Source: Actinernus sp. WN-2022
Taxonomy: Eukaryota; Cnidaria; Anthozoa; Actiniaria; Actinernidae
NCBI GenBank assembly: GCA_030867875.1
Contig: JAOWCC010001589.1
Location: forward strand, 77,027,537-77,091,536
Reading direction: 5' to 3'
DNA length: 64,000 nt
The first letter of the stretch is position 1. Every line of letters begins with the position of its first letter. Position numbers and translations under genes: made by a program. Below, in pieces: positions 10,852 to 22,390 of the stretch. The notes under the pieces were generated by a model. It searched no databases. It was not told where the DNA came from and saw nothing but the letters and a program-made list of their open reading frames with translations.

Positions 10852-11734
10852 GTTTCATTAAAATCAGTTCAATCTACTTGTTACCTTTTAGCCGTCTATT
10901 CCCCATGGAATACAGCCAGATGAGGAAATTAAACAATTTTAAAATGCTTAGGTTTAGGAATTAAAACTTTGAAGACATTTCCCTGGCTTTAGCGGAAGAA
11001 GAGCCATGCTAGTGAAAGTGGAAGCTCGTTAGGCTACTCGGGTAATGAGACTCAGAGGCTGACTTAACTACAGGTTTGTCGCGGACAGAGAAACCGTACG
11101 AGAGCTTCTGAGAATCCTTGATCCGATATCGATAGGAATCGAGTTTCGATCTAGACTTAGATACCGGTCATTATATAGGAGAGGGGATTGGGTTAACGGT
11201 TTCTCCTGACTTTACCACTGAATAAACTCGCCAGAAAACTGATCCCGAACTTCATCTATTTCTCTACCTGAACAACGTGTTTAAAGTTATTCCGAATGAT
11301 TTTATTTATACAATTTGAGAAAATAAATATTTATATCGTTCATATATGGAGTCCAGTTAGAGTGATTTTACTTAACTTAGACTAATGGACACCATTAGAC
11401 CCTAATGCATTGTCTTCTTTTGTTTCTATTTGACTATTAGCTAGATACTGACTATTAGATTGTGTTTCACGGGTTAAGTAACACCACTCTAATGCCATTG
11501 AAATCCGCAATCTAGTACTTTGACTTTTTGGTCGAGTTTTCTGTTCGCACTGCGCATGATAAATGATTCTTCTGAATTGAGACTAATGGCGGCCATTGGA
11601 ATATTTTCCCTATTTGTCATATAGTTCTGTTGATAATTATTGTTCCTGGAGTTAATTAAATGTGTTTCTCCGAGATATCTGATCATGAGCCGCTCCCCTC
11701 CCCTCCCCGGTAGATATGTGCGGCATGGGGTTAA

Positions 11735-12328
11735 AGTGCCCCTACGATCAAATTTTGACATATCAATGTTTTTGCATATTCATAAAGTAGAGTTCATATA
11801 TTATTACCAGTTCAAATTGTTTTTCGATACAACGACAGGAAGTCTTATTTTTTTAGCTCCGAATATTGAATCTACACGTCCGCCATTACTGGAAGCCGTG
11901 CCCTTTGTTCAGCTTTAAACAAAGGTTTATTCACCGGAAATGATGTCATACACTTAACGCTCGCCTGCAGAACACAACGCCTGGAGGCATATTTCTACTA
12001 AAAACGTCTTCACGTACATAAGAAGAAAGTTATATTTATCTTTGCGAGGTTGGCTACTTTTTTATGCACGCTATTTCGCGCCACGAGGTTGTCGTGTTAA
12101 GTGTATGACATCACTTCCGGTGAATAAACCTTTGTTTAAAGCTGAACAAAGGGCACGGCTTCCAGCAATGGCGGACAGGATTTTACCGGTAAACTCTCCT
12201 AAAATTTGTGGTTTAAGATGCCCATTTGGGAATATATTTTACTATTTCGGATATTTCTAATACTGATTGACCTATAGACACTGAAAAAGTGGCAAATCGA
12301 AATGGTAAATTTTCGTCGTAGTGGCACT
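11735..12328. mobile_element. 594-bp MITE with TTAA target duplication
   Basis: Ends AGTGCCCCTACG and CGTAGTGGCACT are inverted, and TTAA flanks both sides (11,731-11,734 and 12,329-12,332). Inside is a second long inverted repeat (about 11,880-11,965 against 12,095-12,180) including TTCAGCTTTAAACAAAGG. TTAA duplication is the hallmark of piggyBac and Kolobok elements; the AGTG start fits Kolobok-like ends better, which is inference. No transposase is present. Confidence 0.8.
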
Positions 12329-12589
12329 TTAAGAACCTGACCGGGTTTTACGAGAAAATATAGCTCCAAAAGCCGGATTTCCAAGTTATTGTGAAAACGA
12401 GCTCGGCGTTTCTTCCTGTATAACCCGGAATTCGACATTTATTTACAAAAAACCTGAACCCGAAATTGTAATTAGGTTGAAAAACCTGGCCCGGTACCGC
12501 CGTACAAGCAAGCGGGGGGATTTAGAAAAAAGCATGGAACAGTCTATAGCATATTTATTCTCAAGACACTTATAGATAAGTATGTTAAA

Positions 12590-15190
12590 AGCACTTGAAG
12601 CCAAAGCGGAAAAGGAATTTGCTTTTTGTATGTTTTGTAGATTTTAAAAAGCTTTCGATAGTATACCACGAAATAAACTCTTTGAAAAAATGAGGAAAGT
12701 AGGGATAACTGGAAAATTATATTCGTTGATCACCTCCATGTATTCAAATGACATATCTGTGGTCAAAACTGAGGACCAGATATCACCAAGCTTTAAATGC
12801 TTCGCCGGCGTGAAGCAGGGATGCATGTTGTCACCGACGCTGTTTAATCTTTTCCTTCACGACTTACCAGAAACATTTAATAAGAATACGTCAGACTTTA
12901 TTGAAGCGCAAGACAAAAAAAATAACTGTCTCTTGTATGCGGATGATCTTGTTTTAATATCTAAGTCTTAAACCGGTTTACAAAATCAGTTACAATATCT
13001 TCATAACTATTGTTCAATATCGAACATTAATGTTAACTTAGAAAAAACTAAAATTATGATATTTAACGATAATTATCGATTCTATTACGATAACAAATTA
13101 TTAGACAATGTTAAAAAATACAAATACCTTGGGCTTACTTTTACATCTGTTGGAACTCTAGCTTTTGCAAGACAAGAACTAAAAAAAGTGGCCTTATAAA
13201 AAGCATTATTTAGACTCAGAAAAGAGATGGGAACGCATTTTAGAACAGAAATTTCAATAACTGCAAGGCTTTTTGATTGCAATCAGACCAATATTACTCT
13301 ATGGGAGCGAAGTCTGGGGAGTAGATATGAAAACAAATCTAGACAAAGATCCAGCTGAACGGTACACGTGAAGTTTTGCAAAATGCTCTTAGGGGTCGCA
13401 GTAAATAACGCGTGTCGGGCTGAGCTGGGAAGGCTGCCCCTGAAGCATCAAGCAATCAATAGAAGCTTTTCATTATGGACATCGTATTTATCATCAGATA
13501 AGTCAAAATGATCAGACAAGGCAATGTTTGATTGCATTAATAGGGCCCACCCGTACAGCTGGACAGAGAAACTAAAAAATGTAATTGACCTACTTGGTTT
13601 CAGCTTCATTTGGCAATTAAATTTTGGTGAAGACCCTTCAACGTTTCTCGTAAAGAGAATACTCAACAATCTAGGTCAAAGATCCAAAGATATCGAAATC
13701 CAAAACTGGCATGGAGAAATTCATAGCGACGAAAGAAAAAATCCATCTCATACCAATAAGCTAAGAACATATAGATTATTTAAACTTCAAAAACTCATGA
13801 ATAATTAATGAGCATTTTGTCCAATCAGATGAAGCAAATCAGTCACGTGCATGCTCCTTGATAAAATCTCATCATTCTAAAAGCCCGCGGAGGGATTTGA
13901 ATTTTGTCCCAGGGGGAAACGGGGTTAATGATTGAGACAATGGAATTTCTATTGATGTTTCAGCTTTCTCATTGAATTGCTAATTAGGATGAACGTTTTA
14001 TATAACAGGGTACAGACTACCGAGATACACAGATAAAATTTTTAAAATGAAGTATCCAATTACCATTACTTGTTTACCGAGCCACTGTTTAGTTCCAAAC
14101 TCAAAGCCGTAAAATAATAAAAACGTGCATTAAACTTACATATTTTGTGCCGGAGTCAAAAATTTAGAGTCTGCCGTCATGTCAGTCACATCGCTTTCCA
14201 AGTCTTGAACTTTATCGAGGTAAGCCACGACACCAAATCCTTCAAGTGCATTGCGAAACGCCGCTTCAAACAACATAGTATGGTAATTTCTTCATGTCAT
14301 TCCCTTGAGATGTTCGTAATTGCAGGCGGTGATTACTCGAATATTTTGCATGGCGTTGTGACAGTACAAAGGTTCAATGGATCATTAAGTAACTATTCCC
14401 TTGAGATGTGCGTCTTTCTTTCATTGCATTCTTAAAGCGTTTTTGAAGCCGTTTAAAACACTCACAGCACGTGTTTTATCAAGTCTAAAAATTATCCGGC
14501 TTCGCCCTCGAATTTTTAAACTTGATAAAACACTGCTGTTCGTGTTTTAAACAGTACATATTAATTACACCCAAGAGGAATATCTCAAAAACGTAAGTGT
14601 AGTTAAGCACAGGATATCTCTAACCAAACTCCGAATCAGCAATCACTGCCTTCAAATTGAAGTAGGAAGGCATTTAAGGCCATATCAAAAGTTAGAAGAA
14701 AGAATTTGTACAAAATGCAATACAGAAGTTGAAGACGAGAGGCATTTTCTCGTCAAATGCAAATTTTATTATATGAAACGTATGGAGCTATTTAAAAAAA
14801 TAGAAAGGCAGTTAGATAAGAAAATAAACCATCTAACGTAAAATGAGATATTCCTCCTCCTTATCAATCCGCCACATGAATTTCAAACCCAGACCGCATC
14901 AGAACATATAAGACTATATGTTCCAAATGTCGTTCGACAAACATAAGGTCAGTTTGCTGCCGCTAACTTTAACTTAGTACGTCATCATGCTAAATCCACA
15001 CTATCATCTACATTTAACACGTACTTAAAATATTGTTCTGATTATACAGTATATATATATATACATAATATGTAAATTTTATTTATACATATTCTTAATT
15101 AATGTGTTGTAAGTAACAGGCTTAGCTTGTTTGGACTTCGAGTCTTTGTCTCTGCCTGTAAAGCTATTAAATAAAAAAATAATTTAAAAA
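12590..15190 (+). mobile_element. Decayed LINE with RT motifs, 3' part intact in order
   Basis: The + strand shows motif A in VDFKKAFDSIPRNKLFEKM, motif B in GVKQGCMLSPTLFNLF, motif C in NCLLYADDLVLIS, then NVKKYKYLGLTF and a long C-terminal region. Several in-frame stops and small shifts make it dead. The frame resumes after 14,560 with HRISLTKLRISNHCLQIEVG and a cysteine motif (CTKCN...HFLVKCKF), so the segment 13,790-14,555 is an insertion into the LINE. A 3' tail ends in an A-rich stretch near 15,150-15,190. Its family matches the fragment at 640-1440. Confidence 0.8.
13790..14555 (+). mobile_element. Long dispersed repeat, copy 1, inserted in LINE
   Basis: About 760 bases, from CAAAAACTCATGAATAATTA to GTTTTAAACAGTACAT, recur in the same orientation at 30,285-31,207 with high similarity. 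The right end holds a subterminal hairpin of about 100 bases (around AACTTGATAAAACACTGCTG) whose arms include GTGTTTTATCAAGT. No ORF of note and no clear target duplication. Confidence 0.75.
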
Positions 15191-15290
15191 AACACTCTGG
15201 CTAAATACGTCTATGAGTGTTTTAAGGAAAGAACGCCGTAAAGTAGGAAGAAGTCATTGTACACTTAAATAGTCTTGTTGCAGTTCTACC

Positions 15291-15311
15291 CCCCCCCCCC
15301 CCCCCCCCCCC
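15291..15311. repeat. Poly-C tract
   Basis: About 21 consecutive C. It lies roughly 200 bases upstream of the dioxygenase coding start. Confidence 0.9.
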
Positions 15312-15507
15312 AGTGTGAGTGTTTCTTGGACTCTCCCATGGAATAGGTTTAGGAAGGAAAAGAAACCCGTAGAAAAACGCATAGACAAATGTTCGCATTG
15401 TTACGAAAACGGTACCTGAGAAAATGTGATGTGCTGTTTCGCATGTAACTCAAGTACTGAATACAAAGCGACATGGAACATGTATTTTTTATTGCAGGTT
15501 TTCAAGC

Positions 15508-18500
15508 ATGTTTCTGTATAAATCCTCGCGAATCTTCCATCGCCTGACCAACTCATTGAAATCCCCAATTGCTGGCGTATCAGATCTTTCAAAGCGGGCA
15601 CCTGTTGCTCAACAAACTCCACTGAAGCATTCAATAGAAAAGGCAGCCATAAGACCTCAGCAAAACGTGGTAGATATCGCTTGGAACGATGGGAACAGAA
15701 GCAGATTTCCCTTCGTTTTTTTGCGTGATAACTGCCAATGCCAAGATTGCTTTCACCATCCCACCAAGCAGCGCAAGATAGATATCGTGAGGACTGTTCA
15801 GTTAGAGTTTGCATCAAGCAGGCTTTCTATCAGTCAAGACGGAGAAGAAGTGCAAGTCGTGTGGCCAGATAGTCACGTGAGCGTATTCAAATCCGATTGG
15901 CTACGCGAGAGGCTGTTCCCCCAAAAAGAAACTTGCAGTCAACGAGAAAGGCCTCTTGTTGATAGAGGAACTTCGGTGTGGGGGGATGAAATGAACGGAA
16001 ACGTTCCTAAAGTGGATTTTTGTCATTTGATGGGAGAAGACGCTGGCCTGTTTGAGTGGCTTGAGTACGTTAGGCGATACGGCGTTGCCGTGGTTACCAA
16101 CGTGCCGACTGAGTTTGGTCAGGTGCCCTTGCTAGGACAACGAGTTGGGCTACTCAAGAAGACGCTGTATGGGTAAGAGACATGTCAAGCTGTGTCATTC
16201 TACTGCATGATCAGTCTAGAGTGAATTCATTTTTGATTCGTAGTCTCGCTTCTTGTGGAAGAAAAAGAGTTGGAATAATGGAGAATATTCACTCTTTTCA
16301 CCTGGTGGCCATCTTGGATTTAAAGCGAGGGAATCCTTTGTTTTTGCCAGGTTAGCCTCGTTTTGACTATCCCTCACTACGAGGCTAACCTGGCAAAAAC
16401 AAAGGATTGCCTCGCTTTGAATCCAAGATGGCCACCAGGTGAAAAGAGTGAATATATAAAGAATTACCGACTTATTTCGTATAGTTTGGATAGGATGTTG
16501 GCCCGGCGATGTTAGGCAGTAAATGTCCAGTCGAGGACCATAGCCCTAAACCCAATTAACGTTCTGTGTGACAAGGATACGCAATTTATAGGAACGTAAA
16601 AGCAACATTTTGCGCATTAATTCATGAGACAACTGCGAGTAGACCATTTAGTGATCACCAGAGTTTATTGTTCACATACATACTGCTATATTATTCTGCT
16701 ACTCAATTTTAAATTAAGCCATTTTGTATATCGGTAGTAGAATAACTCCAATCCTCTACTCAGACCAACTTCGAGAGTCGAGTGCAAGAGGCAGCCGTTC
16801 AATCTGGCTTTCACTAACGCAGACTTTGGCTGTCACACTGATATGTCCTTCTACGAGCAGACTGGAGGGGTAGGTATTCAGGCGTACCGCACACGCGCAT
16901 GCGCGTAATGGAGCCTTAGGCCATGGCCAAACGGTGTCGAAAGTCAATTAAGCTGACTCGCGTCACGTGCGTTGAACTGGCGAAAGGAGTCAAACGACCG
17001 CACGCAAGCTGACGCAAGTTTCGAAAAATCTGCATTTTGATGGAGTTCATGTGAATTCCTTTGCTGTTTCGACCGATAATTACTTTTGTAGTTTTGAGAA
17101 TTAGAAAAATAGAATCTTGAGCTCCAGAACGTTTCTGATGCAAAAGTAGACTTGCGCTCAAATTTGAGCTCGATCAAAGTGAACGCAAGTCGCTGCAAGT
17201 TAGCGCAAGTACGTGGCCAGACGGAACGCAAGTGAAAACTTGCGTTGACTGCGACTCCGTTTAGCCATGGTTTGTAGTGGAAACCCCACATAAATTAAAC
17301 CCGTCTTGGCTCTTGACTGCTCTAGTTCTCTGTGTCACCTCTACAAAGCGTTTCTCTTCGCGCTAGACTATACTGAGCTATACTGAGCTATAGCTACTTA
17401 ACTAGGAGCAAGGGTAACTTTATCCCTTGGATAGCGCTAATTCTGTAATTATACTCTGCGCAGTTTAACCTCGGGTTAGCGATTTAAATCCGGGGTAGCG
17501 CTTACCTTTGCTTACAACAACCAAGTCCATGATCAGGGTCCTGACCGACTTATTACCCGCATGGTCAGTTCGAGGACCGTGACGAGCAAGCCTCCAATTC
17601 AAATCGGATGAATATTAATGAAGTTACAAAATCCGGGGGGGGGGGGGGGGGGATTGTTCCTATATTCGTCGTATGTTTTAGGGTTTGAAATCGGCGATTT
17701 AGTATTTTTTAGGGGTTGTCCAAGCGAAATCCATTTTTCAAGGTGATTTTTAGACCATGAGGACATTTTAGGGTGGGAAATCTTTCACGTTTTTTTTTTT
17801 TAGGGTATTTTTCGAGGTTTTCCGACTGTCACCCATACCCTTTTTACCTTGAAGAAGCGTTTTGGCATTGTCCTATTTGCAAAGCATTGTGAAATTGAAA
17901 CTAAATACACTGGAACTTACAGTACGACTACTAAAAGCGGGGCTACTTAGACAACGAGAACCAATCACATTGCAGAACGAAAACAAAACATTACAACTTC
18001 GGTGACTTTAGCCAATCAACAGCTAGCAAAGAACAATGCTACTTGAATTGGCGGAAATCTGAATATGCTTTGTTTTCGTTCGACAATGTGATTGGTTCTC
18101 GCTGTCAAAGTGGCCCCGCTTTCAGTAGTCGCACTGTAAAAGCCATTTCCCTCTACGATCTAGACGTAGAACTGAAGGAAATTACGGAGTTCCCTAAAGT
18201 AATTTTCGAGGGCGGTTTAAAGTACAGTTTAACCCTAACCACAAACCTAACCCTTACCATCGGACGAGTTCACAGGTAAACGACGGGTTCTCACTCACCT
18301 AGAGCTAGGGTTCAGACCTGTGAATTGTGACCTGTACTTTAAACCTGCCGGTTCGAGTGAAAGAGTCAGTCAGGGTCGAATAAATGAACAATGAACTGTG
18401 CAACATTTATCTTAGATGCCGACAAAGTTACGAGCACACAAAGTTTGATTGACATGTTTAATAATCATGTTAATCCATGCGGAAAAGGCAGAATTCAAAT

Positions 18501-20864
18501 TTCCGTAAGATGGCAGAGGCTCGAAATCGTAAACAAACCTCCTTCGGGAATCAAAACTCCTTCGATCGCGGCACATTACAGTATATCCGTACCTGAGCAC
18601 CTCTGGAACCAGGGTACGCTCCGCTCGACCAACTCGCTTCGGTCGCAAGAGCAGTATACTCTGGGGTTTCTTCTAAAAGCGCCTGTTCTGCAGGCTACCA
18701 TACGGGCTGATCGAAGTCATGACCCGGCTAGTCACAGATCGAATTGGGATTAGCGTGTTGGTTTTTGTGGAGGGAGGAAAACCCGAAGTAGAACGAGAAG
18801 AACTCTGGCGAGATACCAACAAACTCAACTCACATGTTACCAGGGCTCGAATCCAGGCCACAGTGGTGAGAGGAAAAGTGCTGATCACTTGTGCCATCCC
18901 GGCTAAAAAGTACCGATAAAAGGGCAGTATATAAGGGCAGTATACAAGGGCAGTATACAAGGGAAGTATATAAGGGCAGATATAAGGGCAGTATATAAGG
19001 GCAGTATATAAGGGCAGATATAAGGGTAGTGTTGATCCCGTGCAGTATTCTTATTCAGTAATACGGTCAATCGAACGCGCCCTTAAATGTGTTTTCTGTT
19101 GTAGGTAGAGATGTTTCACTGCATAGCTCAGGTTGCTGCAGGTGGCGAGACCATCCTCGTGGACGGGTTCAACGTTGTCACGCTCTTGCGTGACGCAGAT
19201 TACGAGGCATTTGATACACTGTGTAACGTACTACTGCCGTACCACGAGGAGAACAATCACGCAGATGAATTTCAGGAATTCCACCACCATAACTGGACGG
19301 CGCCAATACAGTAAGCTACAAATAATACTGATATGTTTAAAGCACTACTATGGCGAACATTTTTGTATTTTCTTTTCGGCTTTTTAAAAAACATAATGAA
19401 TGTTTGGGTCCAAAATTATACTAATCGCTATAAATTTGATAAGTCATGCAGAATGCTAACCCAGCCAAGAAGAAAACCAGGTTAACCCGTGAAAAACCAT
19501 CCGCAATTACTAAGTTCGTAACGTCATCCGATAGACACTTGCACGGTACCGTGCGACGATAAGGCATTTCAGTTGACGTTCTGCTATGAGCTCACTCTTC
19601 CCTTCAGCGTACTAAAGTAGCCACGTTTAATTTCTTGGGTTGATTGGATGACGTCACTCAATAGCCCACTTCCGCGATATGCTTTACTTGTCACCACAAA
19701 GGTTTCAATACGAGGCTCCGTGCTAAATTAAATACATTCTTTTCAAAGAGAAACGAATAAATTTTATTTAGCACGGGGCCTCGTATTGAAACCTTTGTGC
19801 GTGACAAGTAAAGCATATCGCGGAATTGGGCTATTCTAAATCGAGTAATGGCGGATAGTCGGAGCTGGAAATTACGGTAAAATAATCGCACTTCCTGTAG
19901 GAATTTCGACTTTAGATTTGGCATCAGGTAAGTATTTAGACTTGCTCCAAGTCGAACTCACTTAGTCAATGGGTAAGCGATTACTGGATCAAAAAGCGAG
20001 CGCGAGAATCGAAGCGAGTTCGACTTGTTTCACTTGCAGGAAATTGAATCGGGGGTTATGTTTTGGCACGAAAACACGTTTCAGGGGCGGAGCTTATATT
20101 TTCTGAGTACACTCAAATTGTAAATACCACATCCACGGTCGACTGACTTGACACGCCAACATACAATGCCTGAAGAATTGATGCTTTGTGATTGGGCAAA
20201 TCTTAATACGTCATAAGCCACGCCTCCGGTTGAAATTTGGCGCGCTGCAAGTGGGAAAAGTCCTTCGTGCGGGGGGCTAAGAAGGACTTTGAGAAGGTCT
20301 AGTAAGTATTTAGTACCCTTACTTTAAAAATCCGAAGAGAGCAGAAAAGTGGTAGTTCTAGCCTGACTCATGATATATCAACGTTTGTTGAAACAATGTT
20401 GAAACAATTTGACACGCTTCAACAAATGTTGGAGCAATGTTGAAACTGTTTGATCCGAGACCTTACGCTCTGAACTTTCACTTTTTGTTTTCAGACTTGA
20501 CCCATACGGAAAAATCAAACGCTTCTGCTTTAACGAGTCCAGTCGCGACTCTTTCCTTCACATCCCTGTAGATGAAGTGGCCAAGTTCTACGATGCTTAC
20601 GCCAAGTTAACGCAGCTGATCCAAGACGAACACAATCGAATTGAGTACAAGATGATCCCTGGAGAAATAATCACTGTCAATAACCTGAGGGTTATGCATG
20701 GCAGGACAGGGTTCGAGATGAAAGATGGCGAAAGGCGACTACTTGAAGTTGGGTTCGTAGACTGGGATGTTGCCTACTCAAAAATGAGAATTATGGCCAA
20801 AAGACTTGGCCTAACGGGACGTTACGGATCGCCATACATAAGGTTCGATGTTCCTTCTCAATGA
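15508..20864 (+). CDS. BBOX1: Gamma-butyrobetaine/trimethyllysine dioxygenase-like, 4 exons
   Basis: Exons are 15,508-16,172, 16,764-16,869, 19,105-19,310 and 20,495-20,864. Phases match throughout and give 448 residues ending in TGA. These enzymes hydroxylate gamma-butyrobetaine or trimethyllysine in carnitine synthesis, using Fe(II) and 2-oxoglutarate. The N-terminal domain shows the zinc ligands C76, C78 and C81 in LRDNCQCQDC and H123 in WPDSH. The catalytic domain has the iron ligands H246 and D248 (GCHTDM) and H394 (VMHGRTGF), followed by basic residues for 2-oxoglutarate. About 50 residues before the domain are basic and lack acids early on, like a mitochondrial presequence, which is more typical of TMLHE (human BBOX1 lacks one); CxC and WPDxH favour the BBOX1 side. 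So paralogue identity is open. Intron 2 can be placed at either of two GTAG positions with the same protein. A CAG acceptor at about 15,498 suggests an upstream 5'UTR exon. The introns are full of MITEs. Confidence 0.88.
16286..16455. mobile_element. Palindromic MITE in dioxygenase intron 1
   Basis: Arms starting ATATTCACTCTTTTCACCTG match the right end in reverse complement over about 75 bases, with a short loop around GACTATCCCTCACTA. One short gap (GGGAATCC against GGATTGCC) breaks the match. Confidence 0.8.
16918..17270. repeat. Probable MITE with GCCATGG-type ends
   Basis: GGCCATGGCCAAACGG at the left and CCGTTTAGCCATGG at the right are inverted. The interior has several ACGCAAGT words near each end. 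The limits are approximate. Confidence 0.45.
17397..17512. repeat. Small MITE related to GGGCCCGGTT family
   Basis: Inverted ends around AGCAAGGGTAA and TTACCTTTGCT enclose GCGCTA-containing blocks and a TTTAACCTCGGGTTAGCG segment. The last is close to the CTAACCCGAGGTTAAAC block at 21,100. Confidence 0.5.
17635..17652. repeat. Poly-G tract
   Basis: About 18 consecutive G inside dioxygenase intron 2, next to repeated TTTTAGGG words. Confidence 0.85.
17918..18140. mobile_element. MITE in dioxygenase intron 2
   Basis: Left end TTACAGTACGACTACTAAAA and right end (reverse complement) TTACAGTGCGACTACTGAAA pair. A subterminal GAACCAATCACATTG pairs with CAATGTGATTGGTTC. Confidence 0.75.
18210..18350. 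repeat. Foldback repeat
   Basis: GGCGGTTTAAAGTACAG at the left and CTGTACTTTAAACCTGCC at the right are inverted. The interior includes CCTAACC words. Confidence 0.65.
18706..18903 (-). mobile_element. tRNA-derived SINE copy
   Basis: Minus-strand copy of the 10.6-kb SINE, with a diverged tRNA head (GCCGGGATGGCACAAGTGAT) and the body words TTGTTGGTATCTCGCCAGAG and CCAACACGCTAATCCCAATT. Confidence 0.75.
18908..19030. repeat. AAGGGCAGTATAT tandem array
   Basis: About ten imperfect copies of a 10- to 13-base unit AAGGGCAGTATAT, just upstream of dioxygenase exon 3. Confidence 0.9.
19664..19838. mobile_element. Palindromic MITE in dioxygenase intron 3
   Basis: Left arm AATAGCCCACTTCCGCGATA through CACAAAGGTTTCAATACGAG, right arm its near-perfect reverse complement; arms of about 75 bases with a short AT-rich loop. 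Confidence 0.8.
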
Positions 20865-21042
20865 CAACTCGCTTCTCTTTTAGAGCACATTTCGGTGTGA
20901 GTGGGAGGTTAGAATCAGGGCAACGGTGGCCATACCGCGCCTGCGCAACCTTAACTCGCAACCTCATTCCCAGGCTCTTTTCCGCCAGCGAGAAAGGGCT
21001 GATCAAAAAAAGGAACTATGGGAGGGGCTAGTAAAATTCAGG

Positions 21043-21185
21043 GCCCGGTTTTTCGAAGCAAGGGTAAGCACTACCCCGGGTTAATTCGCTAACCCGAGGT
21101 TAAACAGTACAGATCTAGATTGCAATTACAGATTTGGCGCTATCCTTTGGCGCTATCCTTTGCTTTGAACAACCCGCGGTATATT
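21043..21185. mobile_element. MITE, GGGCCCGGTT family
   Basis: It starts GGGCCCGGTTTTTCGAAGCA and ends near CTTTGAACAACCCGCGG. A direct repeat TTTGGCGCTATCC occurs twice inside. It lies just downstream of the dioxygenase stop codon. Confidence 0.5.
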
Positions 21186-21397
21186 CCAACTTTATTTAAA
21201 AACACGGAGAATTCTAACAGATACAATCTGATTTCCATAGAAGCCGTGTGGTAAAAAATATTCTAATTACAAAATTGCGATATATCTAGGCTAAGCTAAT
21301 ATATTATAATTATGTTTTATTTACAATTTTTCTGGGTCATAAATGATTTAAATAATTATAAAAGATATCCTATCAAATGATAACTACTAGATAAATA

Positions 21398-22390
21398 AAT
21401 AAATAATTACATTAGTCACTAAGGAGAGTGGTGGTCGCAACTTGTTTCTTAAAAGAAACAAGAGACTTTGTTTCGCGTAGTTTGGCTGGAAGCCCATTCC
21501 ATATTTTTGCACCATTGTATGATAAACTTTTTTTCAGGAATTCAGTTCTTGGTTGAGGGAGGCAAAGTTTTGTGTCAGATCCTCTTAAATTATAATGAGT
21601 CGAGGCGATCCCAAGGGCACGTGGAAAACAGTGAATAACCTAATGGGACGGCATGTTCAACATCGGGTTGTAAACGAAATTAAGTACAACAATGAAACAA
21701 TTACATCTCCTGCCGAAATTGCCGACCACTTTAATAATCACTTTGTTGAAATTGGTCCTAAACTCGCAGAAACTATTGAAACTAATTCATCTGACTTTAA
21801 ATATTACATTAAACAAGCTCCTTGTACGTTTGAGTTTAGTCTTACAAGTGAATCAAGAGTACTCAAGCTTATTAATAAACTATCCTCTAAGAAGGCAACG
21901 GGTCTTGATGGAATATCTGCTAAAATTATCAAAGCTGCTGGACCAATCATTTCTGAATCCCTGACGTTCCTCTTTAATGTAGTTATCGAATCAGGTTTAT
22001 TTCCCACTGACTGGAAAAGGGCCCGAGTCAGCCCATTGCATAAAAATGGCCCACGAAATGACATGGACAACTATAGACCCAGTCAAGTCTAGTTTCATTT
22101 AGGGCTAGAACATCTAAAGGCTGATTCAATAATAAAATTCTCAATTCATCGATATGTTTAGGGACGCTAGCGATATTTAGTAGAGCCATTTTAAAGCCTC
22201 TCGTTTCAGAAATAATTGACAAATCACTGTTCGGACAAATATTCTCTGGGTCGTTTATTAATGATGAATTTAGGTCTATGTCAATTTGTTCCGAGTTAGC
22301 AATATTACTTATTTGTTTCGGACTTCCACTCTCCCTAATGTCGTTTAATCAGATAGATTTAGTATACCTACGGTAGCTGTTAAAGCATTT
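21398..22390. mobile_element. Rearranged LINE with an inverted middle
   Basis: Three LINE pieces in alternating orientation. On the minus strand, 21,398-21,600 encodes a C-terminal end (LKKSLSYNGAKIWNGLPAKL). On the + strand, 21,595-22,085 encodes the region before and at the start of the RT (KKATGLDGISAKIIK, LFPTDWKRARVSPLHK, DNYRP). On the minus strand, 22,083-22,390 encodes an endonuclease start (FKMALLNIASVPKHIDELR...VLALNETRLD). Read from the minus side the order is endonuclease start, inverted RT part, 3' end, which suggests inversion with loss of sequence during or after integration. All pieces are fragments. Confidence 0.75.

Noticed and set aside
16764..16869. Apparent frameshift in dioxygenase exon 2
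   Set aside because: The shift vanishes when the phase-2 splice from exon 1 is applied; the frame then reads cleanly through the HTD motif.
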